Positions 33,559-41,568 of a DNA stretch of 64,000 nt are shown here, piece by piece. Below the pieces are notes generated by a model. It searched no databases. It was not told the DNA's origin and was given only the letters and a program-made list of their open reading frames with translations. Position numbers and translations under genes: made by a program. Source of the DNA: CAKZNE01 sp002695025 (GTDB lineage: Bacteria; Bacteroidota; Bacteroidia; Flavobacteriales; Schleiferiaceae); the NCBI GenBank assembly GCA_913043285.1, contig CAJWML010000016.1, positions 1 through 64,000 on the forward strand, written 5' to 3'. Position 1 is the first letter of the stretch, and every line of letters starts with the position of its first letter.

Positions 33559-35445
33559 ATGATTCGAAAAAGTATAATAAGCCTGTTCCTGACTGGCCTG
33601 GTGCTTATCGTGTTTTATCGTGGAGCACTCATGACTGAGTTTGAAGACACTCAGGTAGACCCTGATTTTGCGCAACGGGCCTCCGTTGCCGATAATATTG
33701 AAGTTGAATTTTTATCCGCTCCATTACCAACGGGTGAAAACGTAATATACCATGTTGAAATAAACGACCCCAATGTCACCAAACCTTTTCACGCTATTAT
33801 GGTGGAAGGTCAAAAAGTAGTTTTGAGGGATGATGGTAAGGAAGCTGATGCTGTAGCTGGTGATAAAATCTATTCTGTATATGCTACGGAAGATATAGGT
33901 CAGTTTTCTGAAGAAATGAGACAGCGCCAGGACCTGATCGTATCCGGCCAGGTTCCTGTTTTTAAAGGACGTAGTATGGTGGATGTTTCCAGTCCTATTG
34001 TACAGGACATTGCCAACCAGGATTTTAGCAGGATAACACCCGGAAGTACTGTAAATCTACCCCTGGCCATGCTCGGACCCGTTGCGGCCACTGCTAATGG
34101 TAAGAACAAGGTAGCCAGCGTTCCCGTTTTAGTGGATCACTCTTTATTCATTACCGACCCAAAGGTAATTGAAGATCCTAAACGCACCTATGATCCTTGT
34201 ACGGGCGGTAACCCTAATGGTCCTCACACCTTCTGGGAAATCTCACGGCAAATGGCTTCACTCAACCCGGGCAGCATTGCTACAGATATACAAACTTCAG
34301 ATTTTCTAAGGAAGTGGTTAGACTCATGGTTTTTTGATATTACCGAAAACAGTGACCTGGTTAAAAAAAGGCCTTTGGTAGCAAATATCATTCAGAGTTG
34401 GGAAGCTTTCCCCGGGGGACCTTTGGATCCCAAACAAACTCCTTTTAAACTCATTGCCATAGTAAACCGTATGGACTTAAGGGGTAATACAGGTTATTCA
34501 CTGACCGATGCCGGTGAAATACGCTTTGTATTCCAGCTTATCGATAACCAAGGATGTTTCCCTCACAGGTTCCTTGCCATTTTTGAATACGGTATTAATA
34601 TGCCTAAATGTGATCAGCTTCACAATTATGCTTTGAAGTGGGCAGACCTTAGTACGCTTCCTATTGGTGATCCTTCTTATAATTCTCTATTGGAAGATCT
34701 TACCAATCAGGTAACCCTTTGCGGAAAGAACCCCTCCAAGCCCAACGAAAACTGTATAAACCAGGTACGTACCAACGAAATCACCCTGGATAACGGTGAT
34801 GGATGGAGGTTGAATGAATTCCACCTTACAGCAACTGGAAACCCGCTGACTACTGCAACGGTAGTGCGTAACCCGGAGATCAGCTACAATACGCATGTAT
34901 TGCCTCCCGGTTCTTTTGATCCGTTTAAGGTGTCTATGCTGGCCGCTTTTGCCAATGCCAACCAGGCACAGATCATAGATGACACCTATGATATACCTCT
35001 TATCCACCCAATAAGTGGAGCTCCCTTCCTGGGTGCCAAGTCCATTACCGGTGGTAATGCCAATCATTTCTGGGATGCCGGTCCGGTGGGTAGCGGTAAT
35101 GAAATCGTAAACGATACCTGCAGGCACTTGCTTTCTTTGAACACCTGTGGTGGTTGCCACGGTGGAGAATCCCGTCAGGGCGGTCCACTGGCCTTTACAC
35201 ACCTGGAGTTGAATGGTATGTTCCCGGCTTCGGTACAATTATCTCAGTTCCTTACCGGTGGCTCTGTGCCTGACCCTGCCGGAAGACCTGTTACCTGGAA
35301 TTTTAATGACCTGTTGCGCAGGCAACTTGACTTCCAGGATTTTGTAGACAATGGATGTACCAAGAAACCTAAATCTGCTGTAGCCATCCGACCCGGAAGC
35401 ATAGCCACGGCCCTGGCAGCAAGCCCTATGCGGATGTCGCATTAA
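33559..35445 (+). CDS. Exported hypothetical protein with one CxxCH haem-like motif
   Basis: This 628-residue protein has an N-terminal membrane/signal segment (about 5-20). Residues about 45-120 form a beta domain (YHVEINDPNV, then VLRDDGKEADAVAGD), like the choice-of-anchor/Ig-type modules of secreted proteins. The middle is unrecognised. Near residue 535, TCGGCHGGE is a single CxxCH motif, the covalent haem attachment signature, or simply a metal-binding Cys/His site. There is no T9SS tail. It follows the propeller protein by 66 nt and is followed by a good terminator, so the two may form an operon. Confidence 0.6.
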   Translation: MIRKSIISLFLTGLVLIVFYRGALMTEFEDTQVDPDFAQRASVADNIEVEFLSAPLPTGENVIYHVEINDPNVTKPFHAIMVEGQKVVLRDDGKEADAVAGDKIYSVYATEDIGQFSEEMRQRQDLIVSGQVPVFKGRSMVDVSSPIVQDIANQDFSRITPGSTVNLPLAMLGPVAATANGKNKVASVPVLVDHSLFITDPKVIEDPKRTYDPCTGGNPNGPHTFWEISRQMASLNPGSIATDIQTSDFLRKWLDSWFFDITENSDLVKKRPLVANIIQSWEAFPGGPLDPKQTPFKLIAIVNRMDLRGNTGYSLTDAGEIRFVFQLIDNQGCFPHRFLAIFEYGINMPKCDQLHNYALKWADLSTLPIGDPSYNSLLEDLTNQVTLCGKNPSKPNENCINQVRTNEITLDNGDGWRLNEFHLTATGNPLTTATVVRNPEISYNTHVLPPGSFDPFKVSMLAAFANANQAQIIDDTYDIPLIHPISGAPFLGAKSITGGNANHFWDAGPVGSGNEIVNDTCRHLLSLNTCGGCHGGESRQGGPLAFTHLELNGMFPASVQLSQFLTGGSVPDPAGRPVTWNFNDLLRRQLDFQDFVDNGCTKKPKSAVAIRPGSIATALAASPMRMSH

Positions 35446-35471
35446 AACTTATAATTAGATTATAATATTAA

Positions 35472-35503
35472 AACAGTCACGCTTTGCGTGGCTGTTTTTT
35501 TTT
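35472..35503 (+). terminator. Rho-independent terminator
   Basis: AACAGTCACGC pairs with GCGTGGCTGTT (one G-T wobble) and runs into nine T residues on the plus strand, just after the 628-residue gene. Confidence 0.85.
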
Positions 35504-35550
35504 GTTTTTGTCTACCTCCACCAATTAAGCCTACCAAGATAGAACGTCAC

Positions 35551-35717
35551 TCCGTTTACACTTTGGAATCGCATCTTGTTGGGGATATCCCCAAACCCCT
35601 TTTTACAACTTCTATGAAAAAGTGGATTTAAATTTGGTTTTCATCATAGAATGCGTGTTAATCCGTTGACACTTCTAACACGCATCTTGTTGGGGCAATT
35701 TCCCCAAACCCCTTTTA
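35551..35717. repeat. Two imperfect 56-nt direct repeats with internal stem-loops
   Basis: Copies at 35551-35606 and 35662-35717 share TCCGTTKACACTT, GCATCTTGTTGGGG and CCCCAAACCCCTTTT. Each contains a stem TTGGGG-(4 or 6 nt)-CCCCAA. They lie between the last housekeeping gene and the first RHS cassette. The rest of 35504-35765 holds no gene. Confidence 0.6.
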
Positions 35718-35765
35718 GTTTTTTAATCGGCAGATACTTTTGACCCACTACCGACAGACACTACC

Positions 35766-36068
35766 TTATTTTTTAAACATATTTCGAACACCAAAAATTA
35801 ACACTGCCTGAATTAAATTATTAAATAAGACAAGTGGTATCATTTGTCCAGGCATATTTTTACTACTTAAGAAAAAAGGGTATTCTTCATTAATCAAAAC
35901 TAAAGGAAAGCCTAGAACATACTTCAGACTTAAGTATAAAAACCTCCCAATGGGATTGGTTGGCTCGTCCGACATTAAAAAAATGATCATTAAGACAAAC
36001 ACAAAAACTTCAATCCCAATTAAAATTAACATCGTCTTAAGCAACTTTATACCAACTATTTTTATCAT
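35766..36068 (-). CDS. Putative immunity protein of RHS tip A (membrane protein)
   Basis: This 100-residue protein has three hydrophobic segments (about 8-30, 42-62 and 72-95) and no recognised domain. It starts 2 nt after the stop of the lipase-like RHS tip, the position of an immunity gene in polymorphic toxin cassettes. A membrane immunity protein would suit a lipase-type toxin acting at the membrane. Codons are AT-rich, like the other cassette genes. The role is inferred from position only. Confidence 0.55.
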   Translation of the reverse strand: MIKIVGIKLLKTMLILIGIEVFVFVLMIIFLMSDEPTNPIGRFLYLSLKYVLGFPLVLINEEYPFFLSSKNMPGQMIPLVLFNNLIQAVLIFGVRNMFKK

Positions 36069-36070
36069 GA

Positions 36071-37048
36071 CTAATCTTTTCGTTGTTTAACTGATCCAGA
36101 CTGTTCTATAAATTGGTCATTATCTGTAACATTATGACCACTTCTGTTTCCCGAGGGGCCCTCTGCAGCAGGTTGACCTTCTCCCCCCATAATATCACCT
36201 CCATAAAATTCATCTACACCATTAATAGGCCCATACTCTGAGCCTCCGTTTGGCAACCAATATGGACTGTCAGAACTTACTGCATCGCTAGGGTGGGAAT
36301 ATTGGACACTTCTCACTCCATCAGGAGTAGTTATATCTGTTGGTTGGTGGGGAGTTATATAATACATCACTTCCACCTTATAAAGCGGATTTCCCTTATC
36401 ATCCGTATAAGACATTAGCTCTTGAGCAAACCCTGCAGCATGAGCCCCTCCTTGACTATGTGAAACTATTTTAATAGTTTCATCGTCCGCTAATTCAATC
36501 TCTCCATTTTGAACCATTGCATGAAACTGTTGAGCCCTAGCTCTTCCTTCCGCCATCCTATCATCAGCCTGAGATCTCCACGTTGATGATCCACTCGTAA
36601 AATACGCATTATGATCTTGTATTGTATTCTGAAAGTATTCGGCTATGTTGGCTGCTCTACCAAAAGTATTGGTACTATTTCTTCCTGTTGACCAATAGTT
36701 AAAAACGTCAGTATCATAAATTCCTTGTTGCCCGCCAATAGAAAGACCATCATCACCAGTCCATGGTTGATCTGCAGCTCCAGTAAATAATCTTAAACCT
36801 CCTATGAAAAGAACTAGATTTCCATCAGGATCAACGGCAGAAATTGGAGTATTTAAGGCAAAATTATATGGGCTATGACTTGGGTATGCCGCCTCAAAAG
36901 GATCAACACTCAACCACCTCCCTACTCTGGGGTCATAAATCCTGGCACCAAAATCCAATGAGTTATTATCCCCTTTTATCTCGTCATCTTTCTCCTTACC
37001 ATTAAACCCATACCTATAATCTCCACCATTAAAGGTCCTTCCAGGCAT
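36071..37048 (-). CDS. Orphan RHS tip A: RHS core plus lipase-like toxin domain
   Basis: This 325-residue protein starts at the RHS-associated core itself: MPGRTFNGGDYRYGFNGKE, then FGARIYDPRVGRWLSVDP and the SPYNFALNTP segment, ending DPDGN near residue 76. Everything after is the variable tip. VSHSQGGAHAAGF (about 190-202) is a GxSxG-like nucleophile elbow of an alpha/beta-hydrolase, with Ser as nucleophile; later DAVSSDSPYW and a His in YSHPSD could complete a triad. The long shell-forming RHS repeats and any signal peptide are absent, so alone it has no delivery route. Five codons upstream of the ATG (VFGST after a TAA) still read like RHS core, showing derivation from a longer gene. Confidence 0.75.
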   Translation of the reverse strand: MPGRTFNGGDYRYGFNGKEKDDEIKGDNNSLDFGARIYDPRVGRWLSVDPFEAAYPSHSPYNFALNTPISAVDPDGNLVLFIGGLRLFTGAADQPWTGDDGLSIGGQQGIYDTDVFNYWSTGRNSTNTFGRAANIAEYFQNTIQDHNAYFTSGSSTWRSQADDRMAEGRARAQQFHAMVQNGEIELADDETIKIVSHSQGGAHAAGFAQELMSYTDDKGNPLYKVEVMYYITPHQPTDITTPDGVRSVQYSHPSDAVSSDSPYWLPNGGSEYGPINGVDEFYGGDIMGGEGQPAAEGPSGNRSGHNVTDNDQFIEQSGSVKQRKD

Positions 37049-37199
37049 TGTTGAGCCGAAGACTTAACAGCCTATGCGGTTTTTACTTTTTCAAAGAACT
37101 TTTCAAACGTACTCAATAAAAAACCCGGCTTGAAAACCGGGTTTATAACTTTTCTGCTTGCAAGGGTTTGCATCACTATTTCGGAACACTACCCAATCC
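37049..37199 (-). repeat. Inter-cassette repeat (tail, terminator, leader) between tips B and A
   Basis: On the minus strand this block reads: a tail encoding GLGSVPK-stop (37199-37176), a terminator with arms AAACCCGG/CCGGGTTT (37121-37128, 37137-37144) and T-run, then a leader with AGTTCTTTGAAA and a TAAGTC stop just before VFGST-MPGR. The same order occurs at 38693-38844, and the leader part is also found before tips C and D. Confidence 0.7.
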
Positions 37200-37796
37200 T
37201 TCTTCTCTCTGAGGAAAGATAATCGCCTTTAGATTAGATCGTAATATAGAACTGGTACAGGCTATCGGGATGACAACTGATTTATAATCATCACCTCTGA
37301 GATCGGTAATGGTGACAAATGAAACATAAGCTGATTTAAAGGACGAGCAATCCATATTGAGTTCTTCCCTGTAACTGCTCATATCAACTATACCTTTAAA
37401 GCATTCTTCTTTAACTATAATTTGTGTTTCTTTATCTCTTGGATCTACCTTAAAAGACTTTCTATAAACAGTATCATTTATTCGGTACACTATTGTTGAA
37501 TGGTAGCTTAGGCTGTGCATTTCTATTACAAATAAGATACTATCTAAAATCCTGGTCTGATAAAAGTCATATACAAAGCCCCTCCCTTTTAATTCATGCT
37601 CATAAGCTTTGTTAAGAGCTCTAGTGATTATACCTATTTCCTTACTGTATTCATCAATATCTGAAGATTTATCTCTTTCGTAGTGCAAGAATTCAAATTG
37701 AGCATTGTACATATCCATAAGGAACTGCTTCCGTAAATCCTGTCCAAAGGATTCAACAGATACAAATAATACCAAAACAGCAAATATAAATCTCAT
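37176..37796 (-). CDS. Putative immunity protein of RHS tip B (exported)
   Basis: This 206-residue protein has a signal peptide (about 3-18, ending SFGQ), so it would act in the periplasm. No known domain is seen. Its ATG overlaps the stop of RHS tip B (TAATG). The last residues, GLGSVPK, are encoded by the inter-cassette repeat and recur in another frame state at 38821-38844, so its 3' end was made by recombination into the repeat. The immunity role is inferred from position. Confidence 0.55.
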   Translation of the reverse strand: MRFIFAVLVLFVSVESFGQDLRKQFLMDMYNAQFEFLHYERDKSSDIDEYSKEIGIITRALNKAYEHELKGRGFVYDFYQTRILDSILFVIEMHSLSYHSTIVYRINDTVYRKSFKVDPRDKETQIIVKEECFKGIVDMSSYREELNMDCSSFKSAYVSFVTITDLRGDDYKSVVIPIACTSSILRSNLKAIIFPQREEGLGSVPK

Positions 37797-38692
37797 TAAT
37801 CCACTTTTAGAGGCTCGCTTTGTAAGAAGTCACTGCTTTCTTCATCATAATAAGGTTCTGCGCGATCTATATAGTTATTTTCATTTCGGATAATATTCTC
37901 CAGGTAACGTACATCTATTTCTTCAGCATCCCATCCATACCACAGACCAGATTTACCATCATCTGGGTTTACCATATCACCAGCATTACCTGATTCCGGA
38001 TCAATGGTTTCTCCATATAAAATGCGTTTCAAATGGATCAACTCATGTGCCAAACCAATATAAGCAGGGCGTCCGGTGGAACCATCGGCATTTACTATTT
38101 TATCACCCCGGTCATTAATATCAATAGTAGAAACCCCATCAGCTTTTTCTCCAGGAGATATATTAAATAAATCTGTCTTACCTCCTTCAATTTTAGCAGC
38201 TGATGTTAAATTTCCTTTGAGACTACTTATATCTTCTTGAAATTCCTCTGCAAAATCTTCAATTTGATAAATGGTAGCCTGGTTCTTTGAAGCAATAATT
38301 TCTGAAATCAAATGAGTTGCAGAAGGTTTACTACCATCTGGATGCGCTTTAGTGATAGTTACATACCCGTCCCGATCTATGGTGATTTGATCATTGGTTA
38401 ATTTGGATAGCATATTCATTACTGTTTTTTTGTAATGTGCACTTCCGACAATTCGCAAAGTATTCCCATCGGGATCAACAATAATTAAAGGACTATTGGC
38501 GGCAAAAGAATAATCACTCAGATCAGGATACTCTTTAAAACGAGGATCAATACTCAACCATCTTGCAACCCTGGGATCGTAAATTCTCGCCCCAAAATTC
38601 AACGAATTGTTATCACCTTTTATTTCATCATCTTTCTCAGCTCCGTTAAACCCATACCTGTAATCACCACCGTTATACGTCCTTCCAGGCAT
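37796..38692 (-). CDS. Orphan RHS tip B: RHS core plus M91/NleD-like zincin domain
   Basis: This 298-residue protein begins with the shared core (MPGRTYNGGDYRYGFNG, ARIYDPRVARWLSIDP), ending DPDGN near 75. The variable tip has YIGLAHELIHLKRILYGE near 220-237, with the short zincin motif HELIH and surrounding residues resembling peptidase family M91 (NleD-type effectors that clip host or rival proteins). The exported partner downstream fits a periplasmic-type immunity. It lacks the RHS shell and any secretion signal. An in-frame TAA-VFGST remnant precedes the ATG, as in tip A. Toxin activity is inferred. Confidence 0.7.
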   Translation of the reverse strand: MPGRTYNGGDYRYGFNGAEKDDEIKGDNNSLNFGARIYDPRVARWLSIDPRFKEYPDLSDYSFAANSPLIIVDPDGNTLRIVGSAHYKKTVMNMLSKLTNDQITIDRDGYVTITKAHPDGSKPSATHLISEIIASKNQATIYQIEDFAEEFQEDISSLKGNLTSAAKIEGGKTDLFNISPGEKADGVSTIDINDRGDKIVNADGSTGRPAYIGLAHELIHLKRILYGETIDPESGNAGDMVNPDDGKSGLWYGWDAEEIDVRYLENIIRNENNYIDRAEPYYDEESSDFLQSEPLKVD

Positions 38693-38844
38693 CGTGGAGC
38701 CGAAGACTTAGCACCCTATGCAGGTTTTACTGTTTCAAAGAACTTTCTCAAACGTACTAATTAAAAAACCCGGCTCGAAGACCGGGTTTTTAACTTTTCT
38801 ATAAGCAAAGGCTTGTATCACTATTTTGGAACATTACCCAATCC
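38693..38844 (-). repeat. Inter-cassette repeat between tips C and B
   Basis: Same layout as 37049-37199: a GLGNVPK-stop tail (38844-38821), a terminator (arms AAAACCCGG 38765-38773 and CCGGGTTTT 38782-38790) and the leader ending TAAGTC-TTCGG next to the ATG. Here the tail lies 4 nt after the immunity stop and is not part of the gene. Confidence 0.7.
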
Positions 38845-38848
38845 ACTT

Positions 38849-39235
38849 TTACTGTTTCATTCCACCCATCTCTTCAACTTCATTTTTATCATTGATAAAA
38901 ATGTACATCAATTCCACATCCCAATTTTGCAGGTCTTCCTCACTAAAGCTTTCTTCGCATTGAGGCCCCCCCTTTATAAAATAATAGAGCATTTCTCCTT
39001 CTTTAAACTGTTTTGTAAGGTTGGCCTCACCAAAATTATCAGTAATCTGGCTTTTTAGTTTACCAACAAACTTTTCATCTTCATTTAAAAGGGTGTAATA
39101 AATATTTGTTCTTTGACCAAGACAGCCTATAGAATCTTGTTTCCAAACTTTACTATCAATTGGGCTAAGAATGTTTTGAGTTCTGCATCCGTTTAAAAGG
39201 CAGTATAAAACGATGTAAATTAAAGGTGTTCTCAT
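38849..39235 (-). CDS. Putative immunity protein of RHS tip C (lipoprotein)
   Basis: This 128-residue protein has a lipoprotein-type signal (IVLYCLLNGC, Cys17), suggesting membrane anchoring. The rest is acidic, with no recognisable family. Its ATG overlaps the stop of tip C by one base (TAATG), coupling translation. By position it is the immunity partner of a metzincin-like toxin acting outside the cytoplasm. Confidence 0.55.
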   Translation of the reverse strand: MRTPLIYIVLYCLLNGCRTQNILSPIDSKVWKQDSIGCLGQRTNIYYTLLNEDEKFVGKLKSQITDNFGEANLTKQFKEGEMLYYFIKGGPQCEESFSEEDLQNWDVELMYIFINDKNEVEEMGGMKQ

Positions 39236-40179
39236 TAGTTAGCGCGTACTTTATGATATTTATTCGTTTTGGTCCCAACATCAGCCTTTCCATTTTTTGA
39301 AAAATCCAGTTTATCCAAGCCTAAGGCGTCAATATCCTCCTGTTTTACAGTACGAGTAGATGATTTCAAAGTCCCACCATCCACTCTTGGTGCAGCCGTA
39401 GGATTTCTCTGGTATTCTGGATCAACCAAAGAACTACGTGGAAGACCCATAGGCGGGGAACCGTTTCCCCTGTAATCTCGCCTATTAGGATTTTCAGTAT
39501 CTGGCACCCCAAAATCCTCATGTTCTTGCCCCACACCGTGACCATATTCATGAGCCTCAGTAGTAGTATTTTCTCCTTCTATCTCAGCAAGTTTCCAAAA
39601 ACCTGAATTTGCTCCAGTCTTTGGCTTGCTACCATCCATATATGACCCTTTTGTAATTAAATTCGTCTCCTCCTCAACCCTTATATAATTATTTTTAATA
39701 TCCTTGTTATTTAGCACATCACTCATAGCTAAGTTTTCTCTATATTCTCCAGTTACCTCAAAAACCACATCATAGGTCTCTCCACCTACCATCACTGTAC
39801 CACAAGCTGCATTCCATTGATCCTGGATACTCTGAGCCGTGCTTGTTGCTAGTTCAGGACTAGCAGCGCCTCCATACATAATGATGTGAGAGGTTATAGT
39901 AATTGTATGAGCCTGTTTATCAATAGTGGCCTCTCCAGATTTTCCTGTTGGATCGGCATATAGAATAGGGTTATCATTAAATGCATTGTAAGGGCTTTGA
40001 TCGGGATAGCTCCTTTCCTTAGGATCTCTCGATAAAAATCTACCTACACGGGGGTCATACATCCTCGCCCCAAAATCATAGGAGCTACCATCAATACTCT
40101 TGATCTCGTTATCCATCTCCTTACCGTTAAACCCGTACCTATAATCACCACCATTGAATGTCCTTCCAGGCATTGTCAT
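39235..40179 (-). CDS. Orphan RHS tip C: RHS core plus metzincin-like protease domain
   Basis: This 314-residue protein starts MTMPGRTFNGGDYRYGFNG and has the core ARMYDPRVGRFLSRDP. The tip contains TTTEAHEYGHGVGQEHEDFG near residue 212: HEYGHGVGQEH satisfies the full metzincin consensus HExxHxxGxxH, and a Met in PPMGLPRS downstream could be the Met-turn. A metalloprotease toxin is a fair inference. The codons before the ATG read VFGM after a TAA, the remnant of a PFGMTMPGR-type RHS core. Its leader is interrupted by the IS1-like element. Confidence 0.7.
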   Translation of the reverse strand: MTMPGRTFNGGDYRYGFNGKEMDNEIKSIDGSSYDFGARMYDPRVGRFLSRDPKERSYPDQSPYNAFNDNPILYADPTGKSGEATIDKQAHTITITSHIIMYGGAASPELATSTAQSIQDQWNAACGTVMVGGETYDVVFEVTGEYRENLAMSDVLNNKDIKNNYIRVEEETNLITKGSYMDGSKPKTGANSGFWKLAEIEGENTTTEAHEYGHGVGQEHEDFGVPDTENPNRRDYRGNGSPPMGLPRSSLVDPEYQRNPTAAPRVDGGTLKSSTRTVKQEDIDALGLDKLDFSKNGKADVGTKTNKYHKVRAN

Positions 40180-40234
40180 CCCGAAGACTTAGCACCCTAT
40201 GCAGGTTTTATTGTTTCAAAGAACTACTTCGAAT

Positions 40235-40884
40235 TTAACTCCAAAAGTAAATCTTCAAACAAGCCGTGAGCATGGCGATGCTTTTGGAATAGCAAATGGT
40301 TTTATAGGATAGTCTCTTGAGGTGAGTTCTCAGTGTGAGGTTCATTCTCTCAATGTGATTGGTTTGCCTGAATTGGGTGAAGTGTAATTTCTTAGGAATA
40401 AGACCAGGATAGATGTTGAGACGGTCCGTATAAATTTTGGTGGGTGATAACGATAAGACTCTCCTGACTACTTTAGCAATATTCTCTTTAGTCCTTCTTC
40501 CTACAATGAAATCAATTATGCGTTTGGTTTTCCGGTTAATGGCATAGCAGATCCAGCATTCGTTCTTTTTCGAACCGAAAAAAGTCCTCAGTTCATCCAC
40601 CTCATATTCATGGCCTTGTTCGGTAAAAATTGGAGCTTTTAACTTTTGGGAAACTGAAAGCAATATCCTGCTGACGGTGGTTTTGGGAATATCCAGCACT
40701 CTTGAGATGGAGCGGACACCCATGCCTTCATTATTCAGTTTTACGATCATTTCTTCATTCTTAAAGCGGACTTTTCGCTGATACGAACGAAGCTGATACT
40801 TTCGGCAGTTTTTACACCGGTATATTTGTCGCCTGTTTCGTTTACCTTTTTTGTGGCATGGGCACTACAGTACCTACATTCCAT
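40235..40884 (-). mobile_element. IS1-family transposase expressed through a -1 frameshift
   Basis: From ATG 40884 the first 13 codons give MECRYCSAHATKK, the first half of the IS1 zinc finger. At 40852-40846 the heptamer A AAA AAG lies in the correct frame for -1 slippage. The -1 frame continues as GKRNRRQIYRCKNC (second zinc-finger half) for 203 codons to TAA 40235, giving a 216-residue protein, close to IS1 InsAB'. The DDE residues are in YEVDELRTFF, IYTDRLN and NHIERMNLTLR, with the LKRLSYKTICYSKS ending typical of IS1. The stop lies about 9 nt from sequence shared with the RHS leaders, so the left end of the element is short or lost; no matching terminal inverted repeat was found. Confidence 0.8.
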
Positions 40885-41124
40885 TTGGCAACAAAAAAAA
40901 GGAAGCCAGCCTATACTGAACAAGGGTTTTAGCTCAATTCTTGCTACTTATGGGACACGATAAAATCCAGAAGCTTATTTTAAAGACTTCTCAGCACTTT
41001 CTCATCTTGCACCAACCAATATATCCAAACACTTATCAACTCTAAAAAATTGAAAACCAAAATGTAAAGAACGCTTTCAGGCTTAATGCTACTTATGGGA
41101 CACTACCGTTGCCGCTGTACTTTA
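40885..41124. other. Non-coding region with a 17-nt direct repeat
   Basis: TGCTACTTATGGGACAC occurs at 40942-40958 and 41087-41103. One or both could be an end of the IS1-like element (read on the minus strand it starts GTGTCCCATAAG). No gene is seen in the remaining AT-rich sequence. Confidence 0.5.
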
Positions 41125-41550
41125 TTATAGAAATTCTGGAAAGCTGTTACCAGTCCAAATTAAATAATCATGATCATTAAAGCACAATAAGTAATCAACG
41201 TTTACATTGGTAACATAGAATACAAAAGCATGCATATTTCCCAAAACTGTTTTAACATCTTCAGGATTAGAAAATTTAAACATACTAGAGTCATCTTTAT
41301 ATTCAAAGAACAACAAAACTTCTTCTTTTCCTAAAATTCTATCAATTTTTTGCCATCCATCTTTATCTTCTACACTAACTGTATCTTTTAAATTCTCCCA
41401 AAGAGGATACTGATACTTTTCAAATTTTGCGAACTTCTCAAAAACAAGAGAGTAAAAATGTGCAGCCTCTTCATTAGTTAACACTTGTGACCCTAGATTA
41501 TTCGATGAAATAATTTTTATAATGTCTTTTCTTAAATTCCACATTAGCAT
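41125..41550 (-). CDS. Putative immunity protein of RHS tip D
   Basis: This 141-residue cytoplasmic protein has no signal peptide. It is acidic, rich in Trp, Phe and Tyr, with WENLKDTVSVEDKDGWQKI and EVLLFFEYKDD segments reminiscent of SUKH/CdiI-type immunity proteins, but I cannot place it in a family. It starts 18 nt after the stop of the Ntox47-like tip, which predicts a cytoplasmic toxin target such as RNA or DNA. Role by position only. Confidence 0.55.
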   Translation of the reverse strand: MLMWNLRKDIIKIISSNNLGSQVLTNEEAAHFYSLVFEKFAKFEKYQYPLWENLKDTVSVEDKDGWQKIDRILGKEEVLLFFEYKDDSSMFKFSNPEDVKTVLGNMHAFVFYVTNVNVDYLLCFNDHDYLIWTGNSFPEFL

Positions 41551-41568
41551 TTTTCTTTTAGTGCGAAT

